From Candidatus Gastranaerophilales bacterium (GTDB lineage Bacteria; Cyanobacteriota; Vampirovibrionia; Gastranaerophilales; Gastranaerophilaceae), in NCBI GenBank assembly GCA_021205645.1, contig JAJPXE010000100.1, forward strand, positions 1 through 10,894: a stretch of 10,894 nt of DNA, read 5' to 3'. Under the pieces are notes generated by a model. That model had not been told where the DNA came from. It searched no databases and saw only the letters and a program-made list of their open reading frames with translations. This document shows positions 6,325 to 10,894 of the stretch, in pieces (position 1 is the first letter of the stretch; each line of letters opens with the position of its first letter). The translations under genes were made by a program, and so were the position numbers.

Positions 6325-6761
6325 AATAATGATATTATCAAAATTTGAATTCGTATGCAAATTGTGTCATACTTTTTCATCTACAAGAACCACATTTTTT
6401 TAAAAAATATCTTTTTATTGCCGGGGTTTTGCTTTTTTATTTCTTTTCTACTACCGGCAGTTAAACATCCGGAGAGTGCGGAGGCTACGCAGGGTAAGAG
6501 GGTGATTAACTAATTTGCATAGTTTTCATTTTTCTTTGTCACACCATTTAAAAAATCACCTTTCATAAGGATATCGCCCCACCCGAAAATTTGACTTTTC
6601 TCAAAGCCAAAAGCCGATTTTCTGTCCTTTCCGTCCGGAGAGGAAAAAGGGAACACCTCTACCGAAAAATTTATTTTCCTCTCCCGCAGGGGAAATGGCA
6701 AGTGAAGCCCCAAAAGGAAAGGGCAGAAAATTCATTCACGCTTAAAAAAAAACAATTTTTA
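6325..6761. other. Gene-free stretch upstream of the TrmB-family gene
   Basis: No credible gene is seen. It holds the foldback repeat at 6618-6730 and a T7A6 tract near 6395-6407. A TGCCGG/CCGGCA inverted pair (6419-6424, 6454-6459) encloses a pyrimidine-rich loop. A G-rich stretch at 6470-6500 shares CCGGAGAG with the repeat. A 67-codon frame on the minus strand (6510-6713) runs through the repeat and has no family features. This is likely repeat debris plus the upstream region of the regulator gene. Confidence 0.6.
6618..6730. repeat. 113-bp foldback repeat
   Basis: TTTTCTGTCCTTTCC (6618-6632) is complementary to GGAAAGGGCAGAAAA (6716-6730) at 14 of 15 positions. Inside, GGAGAGGAAAA (6637-6647) is perfectly complementary to TTTTCCTCTCC (6674-6684). 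Together they form an almost continuous imperfect palindrome with no coding capacity. Composition (polypurine/polypyrimidine arms) differs from the foldback element at 5236-5502, so it is probably a different family. Confidence 0.6.
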
Positions 6762-7118
6762 TCACTTAATTATCGCAACTGCAATCGCCTTTGTTTTATC
6801 GTGAGATATTGATATATCAATCTTTATACCGGAATATCTTCCGCCTAAAAACCTTACGTATGGTTCGCCGAACTTACCGTGATATATCTCTATATCATTA
6901 TATTTTGTATGTTTTATTCCCGAATAAGAAAGAACCTTTATTACCGCCTCTTTTGCACAAAAACGTGCACATAAATGCGAAGCACAATTCTTGCGAGAAT
7001 AACAATATTCCAGCTCATCTTTTGTGAAAACACGTTCTAAAAACTTACTGTCCGCTATTCTGTCTTTATTCTCAAACCTTGAAATATCTTCTATATCAAT
7101 ACCCTGCATATAGATCAT
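6762..7118 (-). CDS. acpS: Holo-[acyl-carrier-protein] synthase
   Basis: AcpS transfers the 4'-phosphopantetheine group from CoA to a serine of apo-ACP, activating it for fatty-acid synthesis in the cytoplasm. The 118-aa length is typical. MIYMQGIDIEDI at the N-terminus aligns without gaps with the family start and puts the metal-binding aspartate at position 8. ARFCAKEAVIKVL follows with the partner glutamate at 57, and the C-terminal SISHDKTKAIAVAI motif is intact. The frame stays open to 7175, but that extension would translate through the terminator hairpin 7127-7163, so I chose the ATG at 7118; the ATG at 7109 is an alternative. No ribosome-binding site is seen. A TACAAT (7122-7117) overlaps the start codon, with TTCAAA 17 bases further upstream, raising the possibility of a leaderless mRNA starting at 7109. 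Confidence 0.92.
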   Translation of the reverse strand: MIYMQGIDIEDISRFENKDRIADSKFLERVFTKDELEYCYSRKNCASHLCARFCAKEAVIKVLSYSGIKHTKYNDIEIYHGKFGEPYVRFLGGRYSGIKIDISISHDKTKAIAVAIIK

Positions 7119-7126
7119 TGTACAAC

Positions 7127-7163
7127 AAAAAGAGCCGAATTTGAAATATAAAACGGCTCTTTT
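7127..7163 (-). terminator. Intrinsic terminator of the ArsB/NhaD-type permease gene
   Basis: A 10-bp perfect stem (7128-7137 with 7154-7163, AAAAGAGCCG/CGGCTCTTTT) has a 16-nt loop. It lies 20 bases after the permease stop codon, and on the minus strand it is followed by a U-run and GTTGT. It separates the permease from acpS although both are on the same strand. Confidence 0.8.
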
Positions 7164-7182
7164 GTAATTATTCAAACCGGAT

Positions 7183-8508
7183 TTAATGCAAAAATCTTAA
7201 CCATACATACACAGATGATAATGCAAGGGATATTATCATACAGGTCATACCATATTTAAGATATTTCATGAATTCAATTGTGTGTCCTTTTGCGGCAGAT
7301 GTTTCCGATACAATAACATTAGCGGCAGCACCGATAATAGTCAGATTACCACCCAGACAAGCCCCTAAAGACAAACACCACCACATCGGTGCCGCAAATG
7401 CTGCTCCCTGTTTTGCCGCAATTTCTCCTATCATTGGAGTCATTGTAGCTGTATAAGGGATATTGTCAATTATTCCAGATAATACGCCCGAACCCCAGAG
7501 GATTACCATTGAAGCTAGTGACTGAGAACCGCCTGTTACATCAAGCAGCCATTTTGCCATAATCTCTATCCCGCCGGCTTTCTCAAAACCGCCGATTATG
7601 ATGAATAACCCGATAAAGAAAAAGATTGTGCTCCACTCAACATCATTAAATATATCGGCAGGTTTTTCAAATAAAAGTAATATGCTTGCACCTGCCATAG
7701 CACATACACTTGTCTGGATATGCGTAATATCGTGTGTGACAAATCCGAGAATAACAAGCCCTAAAACCAAAAGTGAACGAATAAGGAGTCCCTTGTCCTT
7801 GATTGAATTAGAATTATCCATATTCGCGACCAGTGCCATTTTCTCCGGTGTTGTGTGAAGATGTTTTCTGAACCAGAATGTCATAACTCCGATTACAACA
7901 AGTAATATTACGGCAACGATACCTGTCAATTCATTCACAAAATCCATAAACGAAAGACCTGCGGCACTTCCTATAATTATGTTCGGAGGGTCACCGATTA
8001 AGGTTGCCGTTCCGCCAATATTTGATGCCAGAATTTCTGTTATTAAAAACGGTATCGGATTGATGTCCAATTCATCTGCTATAACAAAAGTTATTGGCAT
8101 AATCAGAATAACGGTTGTTACGTTATCCAAAAATGCTGATGCTACTGCCGTGAAAAGTGCCAGACAAAATAGTATCGTTTTTGGATGTCCTTTTGTTTTC
8201 TTCAACATCTCATTGGCTACCCAGTTGAACATACCGCTTCTTGTTGCGATACTGACAATTATCATCATTGAAACAAGTAGAAAGATTACATTCCAATCGA
8301 CATAGTTTACGAAATAAAATTTATCCGCTATTCCGTCAATTTTCTGGAATTGACCGAGCAGTCCCAATAATAAAGTTATGGATGCTCCACTCAGAGCTAT
8401 GGTAACTTTTGGGATTTTTTCAGTTGCGATAAATATATACGCAAAAATCAGTATTGCAGTAGAGATAATTAGAGCATTACTCTGTGCAAATGCAAGTATA
8501 CTTTCCAT
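7183..8508 (-). CDS. ArsB/NhaD-type permease (SLC13/ion transporter superfamily)
   Basis: This is an inner-membrane permease of 441 aa with roughly eleven to twelve hydrophobic segments. The protein is an internal duplication. The first half has SAFLDNVTT (124-132) and SNIGGTATLIGDPPN (162-176). The second has SGIIDNIPYT (344-353) and GACLGGNLTIIGAAAN (382-397). These paired re-entrant hairpin signatures define the ArsB/NhaD/P-protein branch. Members carry arsenite, exchange Na+/H+ or move anions, and the substrate cannot be told from sequence. No ars operon genes are adjacent, which weighs against arsenite efflux. The start at 8508 is fixed by a purine-rich GGGGGAGGAG immediately upstream. 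The gene has its own promoter with an operator-like dyad and ends at the terminator 7127-7163. Confidence 0.88.
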   Translation of the reverse strand: MESILAFAQSNALIISTAILIFAYIFIATEKIPKVTIALSGASITLLLGLLGQFQKIDGIADKFYFVNYVDWNVIFLLVSMMIIVSIATRSGMFNWVANEMLKKTKGHPKTILFCLALFTAVASAFLDNVTTVILIMPITFVIADELDINPIPFLITEILASNIGGTATLIGDPPNIIIGSAAGLSFMDFVNELTGIVAVILLVVIGVMTFWFRKHLHTTPEKMALVANMDNSNSIKDKGLLIRSLLVLGLVILGFVTHDITHIQTSVCAMAGASILLLFEKPADIFNDVEWSTIFFFIGLFIIIGGFEKAGGIEIMAKWLLDVTGGSQSLASMVILWGSGVLSGIIDNIPYTATMTPMIGEIAAKQGAAFAAPMWWCLSLGACLGGNLTIIGAAANVIVSETSAAKGHTIEFMKYLKYGMTCMIISLALSSVYVWLRFLH

Positions 8509-8530
8509 CTCCTCCCCCTTTTACTTTAAG

Positions 8531-8572
8531 TGTATACATTCTCAAGTATACAACAAACAGAGAGCATTACAA
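8531..8572 (-). promoter_or_regulatory. Permease promoter with operator-like dyad
   Basis: TGTATAC (8531-8537) and GTATACA (8546-8552) form a perfect 7-bp inverted repeat with an 8-bp spacer. On the minus strand a TATACT -10 (8550-8545) lies in one arm, with TTGTAA (8572-8567) as -35 after a 16-bp spacer. The start would be near 8538, inside the dyad, about 30 nt before the ATG. A dimeric repressor binding the dyad would block this promoter; the regulator is unknown. Confidence 0.45.
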
Positions 8573-8632
8573 ATTGTTATCTAAAGGCGCAGAAAAATCC
8601 CAAAATAGACCTGCGGCAGCTGTACCCCGAAT

Positions 8633-8679
8633 AATCCAAGACGAAAAATTGAAAATTTTCCACAAACTCATCTTGGATT
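8633..8679 (-). repeat. Inverted repeat spanning the rel stop codon
   Basis: AATCCAAGA (8633-8641) and TCTTGGATT (8671-8679) are perfect 9-bp complements. They enclose the rel stop codon and an AT-rich loop that itself contains GAAAATTTTC. There is no T-tract after the 3' arm on the minus strand, so it is not a standard intrinsic terminator. It could protect the 3' end of the mRNA. A further 5-bp CGCAG/CTGCG pair lies beyond it near 8588-8615. Confidence 0.35.
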
Positions 8680-10884
8680 TTGTTGTGTGCGGTTCTTTCT
8701 TACGGCTTTGGAATTTTTCTTTGCAAACTGTTTCGGAGCCTGATTGAATGCTGTCTGCACCCGTTTTACCGAATAGACTTCAGGCATTGCCTGCAAACTG
8801 TTCATCACTTGTTTTAACGTGTTAATATTATCAAGCTCTATACCCAGCTCTATTATACCGAGTTTGTTGTTCCTTGCCTTGACATTTGCAAATACAATAT
8901 TAGTATTATTATCGGAAACAGCAGCTATGATGTCTTTTAGAAGTCCCTGCTTTTCCGCAGTTTCAATTCTTATACTGGTTGTATATCTTCTGTCGGTTGA
9001 AACCCCTGACCACTTAATATCTAATAACCTCTCAGGTTCAATATCCTCAAGAGTTTTGCAATCAAGTCTGTGTATTGAAACACCTTTTGAGCGGGTGACG
9101 ACACCAACAATCGGCTCTCCCGGAATAGGTGAACAGCAACGTGCAAAAGAATAAAGCATCCCCTCTAAGCCTTCGACATCTCTTTTCTTTGAATATCTGT
9201 GTTCATGCCCGAGCTTTGGTTCCTGAGGTTTTTCCGGTTTCTTTAATTTGTTTATTATTTTGTTAATTGTTGTTTCACCGTAACCCAGAGCCGCAAATAA
9301 ATCATCCGCCGATACATAATTCATCTGTTTGGCAACTTTGTCCAACTCTCCGGTTTTCATATATTCATCAAATACGGCTTTTGTAAGCTCATGTTCAAGC
9401 GTTGATTTTCCGAGTTCAATATGGTCTTCCCGTTTGTTCTTTTTAAACCATTGACGAATTTTAGATGATGCCTGTTTTGTAACAACAAAATTAAGCCAGC
9501 CGAGTTTTGGGGCAGAAACTTTTGAAGTCAGGATTTCAACAATATCGCCGTTGTTGAGCTTTGAATCAAGCTGTGCAATCCTGCCGTTAATCAATGCTCC
9601 TACTGTTTTGTGCCCGACATCTGAGTGTATTCTATATGCAAAATCCAGAGGGGTTGCATTTTTCGGCAAATCTATTACATCACCGTTAGGTGTGAATGCA
9701 AATACCTGATCGGAGAACAAATCCAATTTGACGGAATTAACATAATCAGCAGCATCGGCAGTTTCATTATTGTATTCAACGAGCTTTCTCATCCATGAAA
9801 ATTGTAAATCAGTATTAGAATCCGCTTTTTGAGAGCCCTTTTCTTTATATCTCCAATGTGCGGCAACACCATATTCAGCTATTTCATGCATTTGCCACGT
9901 TCTTATCTGAACCTCAAGCGGTTTTTTGTTCGGACCGATAACTGATGTATGCAATGATTGATACATATTACCTTTCGGCATTGCGATGTAATCTTTAAAA
10001 CGACCCGGAATAGGTTTGAACTGAGAATGGATAAGTCCTAGAACTTCATAACACTCTTTTTCGGTATCAACAATTACCCTGACAGCCGTTATATCGTATA
10101 AATCATGAAACGCAACATTTTGACGCCGCATTTTATTATAGATGCTGTAATAATGCTTTGCACGTCCTGTTATTTGAGCATTGATACCGCTTTTTTTTAC
10201 ATCTTTAGTAATCTGTTCAATCAGTAATTTAACGGTAACTTCACGTTCCGCTTTCTTTTGTGAAACCAATTTTGCTATTTCGTAATATTTATCCGGATAA
10301 AGATATTTTAATGATAAATCTTCTAATTCGGCTTTAATTTTACCAACCCCGAGCCTGTTTGCAAGCGGTGCAAAGATATCAAGCGTTTCCTGTGCTATTC
10401 TCTGCTGTTTTGCAGGTGCCATAAAATTTAAAGTACGCATATTATGCAGCCTGTCAGCAAGCTTGAGAAAGATTATTCGAACATCGTTTGCCATTGCAAT
10501 AAACAACCGTCGAAAATTCTCCGCCTGACGTTCTTCTTTTGACTTAAATTTTAGTTTGCCGAGTTTCGTAACTCCTTGAACAAGGGTCACAACATCATCA
10601 CCGAACAACTCCCGCAGCTGTGCCGGCTGTGTTTCGGTATCCTCCAATATATCGTGTAAAAAACCTGCCATAAGTGTATGAGTATCAGCCCTCAAATCCG
10701 TTAAAATCTTAACAACTTCGACAGGGTGAATTATATATGGTTCCTCCGATACTCTGTATTGACCTTGGTGCAGTTTCTTTGCAAACTCAAAAGCTTTCTC
10801 AATTTGAGCAATATCTTCAGAACCCCGATGCTGTTCTTCAAGTTTTGTTCTTATATCATCAAATAATTTAGATTGATCATCCAT
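8668..10884 (-). CDS. rel: Bifunctional (p)ppGpp synthetase/hydrolase Rel
   Basis: This long RelA/SpoT homologue (738 aa, full length) makes (p)ppGpp from ATP and GDP/GTP on amino-acid starvation and hydrolyses it otherwise. It acts at the ribosome and in the cytoplasm. The N-terminal HD hydrolase has His53, HD at 77-78, ED at 81-82 and KLADRLHNMR (141-150), so hydrolysis should be active. The synthetase has GRAKHYYSIY (240-249), YDITAVRV (263-270) and RFKD (295-298). The RxKD motif is typical of bifunctional Rel/SpoT enzymes rather than RelA. TGS (about 388-452), the zinc-finger/RIS-type region with ARCCSPIPG (581-589) and HRLDC (605-609), and a C-terminal ACT domain (about 634-712) follow. 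A basic tail ends the protein. The ATG at 10884 has an AT-rich upstream with no visible ribosome-binding site, but only 10 bases are available. The gene reads toward the permease; the 159-bp gap holds the permease promoter. Confidence 0.96.
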   Translation of the reverse strand: MDDQSKLFDDIRTKLEEQHRGSEDIAQIEKAFEFAKKLHQGQYRVSEEPYIIHPVEVVKILTDLRADTHTLMAGFLHDILEDTETQPAQLRELFGDDVVTLVQGVTKLGKLKFKSKEERQAENFRRLFIAMANDVRIIFLKLADRLHNMRTLNFMAPAKQQRIAQETLDIFAPLANRLGVGKIKAELEDLSLKYLYPDKYYEIAKLVSQKKAEREVTVKLLIEQITKDVKKSGINAQITGRAKHYYSIYNKMRRQNVAFHDLYDITAVRVIVDTEKECYEVLGLIHSQFKPIPGRFKDYIAMPKGNMYQSLHTSVIGPNKKPLEVQIRTWQMHEIAEYGVAAHWRYKEKGSQKADSNTDLQFSWMRKLVEYNNETADAADYVNSVKLDLFSDQVFAFTPNGDVIDLPKNATPLDFAYRIHSDVGHKTVGALINGRIAQLDSKLNNGDIVEILTSKVSAPKLGWLNFVVTKQASSKIRQWFKKNKREDHIELGKSTLEHELTKAVFDEYMKTGELDKVAKQMNYVSADDLFAALGYGETTINKIINKLKKPEKPQEPKLGHEHRYSKKRDVEGLEGMLYSFARCCSPIPGEPIVGVVTRSKGVSIHRLDCKTLEDIEPERLLDIKWSGVSTDRRYTTSIRIETAEKQGLLKDIIAAVSDNNTNIVFANVKARNNKLGIIELGIELDNINTLKQVMNSLQAMPEVYSVKRVQTAFNQAPKQFAKKNSKAVRKNRTQQNPR

Positions 10885-10894
10885 AATAATAATA

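Noticed and set aside
6510..6713. 67-codon minus-strand ORF
   Set aside because: It runs through the palindromic repeat 6618-6730, and its composition reflects the repeat arms rather than a protein family.
7119..7175. Upstream extension of AcpS to 7175
   Set aside because: It would translate the terminator hairpin of the preceding gene and does not match family N-termini.
1..10894. CRISPR array, prophage, toxin-antitoxin or defence system
   Set aside because: No regularly spaced repeats, integrase, transposase, capsid or paired small toxin genes were found; the coding content is housekeeping.

Overview
The window (10,894 bp, AT-rich) looks like ordinary chromosomal housekeeping DNA from a bacterium with an AT-rich genome, interrupted by structured non-coding intergenic stretches. 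My best guess is the non-photosynthetic branch of the cyanobacterial phylum (Melainabacteria/Gastranaerophilales type). The Rel protein has a cyanobacteria-like flavour around its hydrolase motifs, and about half of the genes lack a Shine-Dalgarno sequence, which is common in that phylum. This assignment is inference; a Firmicute or another gut lineage is not excluded.

Left part (1-1817): mnmA (tRNA 2-thiouridylase) on the minus strand. Upstream of it lies a 550-bp gene-free stretch with a consensus minus-strand promoter (1549-1576) and an intrinsic terminator about 330 nt downstream (1218-1249). Together they bound a candidate unidentified RNA. A plus-strand tRNA-Glu(UUC) with its own promoter follows, ending in a terminator that also works in reverse for the next gene.

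Middle (1818-5508): ade (adenine deaminase, minus) is divergent from tsaC/ywlC (threonylcarbamoyl-AMP synthase, plus). That is followed by a uridine-kinase-like P-loop protein (plus). The gap to the next, convergent gene is filled almost exactly by a 267-bp foldback element with nested inverted repeats.

Right part (5509-10884): all on the minus strand. A TrmB-family regulator is followed upstream by a 437-bp gene-free stretch holding a second, unrelated foldback repeat. Then come acpS (holo-ACP synthase), an ArsB/NhaD-type permease of the SLC13/ion transporter superfamily with an operator-like dyad at its promoter, and a complete bifunctional Rel (p)ppGpp synthetase/hydrolase starting 10 bp from the window end.

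Functional links are loose. MnmA and TsaC both modify tRNAs, and the tRNA-Glu is a predicted MnmA substrate. Ade and the uridine-kinase-like protein are nucleobase or nucleoside salvage candidates. Rel gives stringent control. There is no defence island, prophage, CRISPR or transposase gene. The most unusual material is non-coding: the promoter/terminator-bounded RNA candidate and the two foldback elements.
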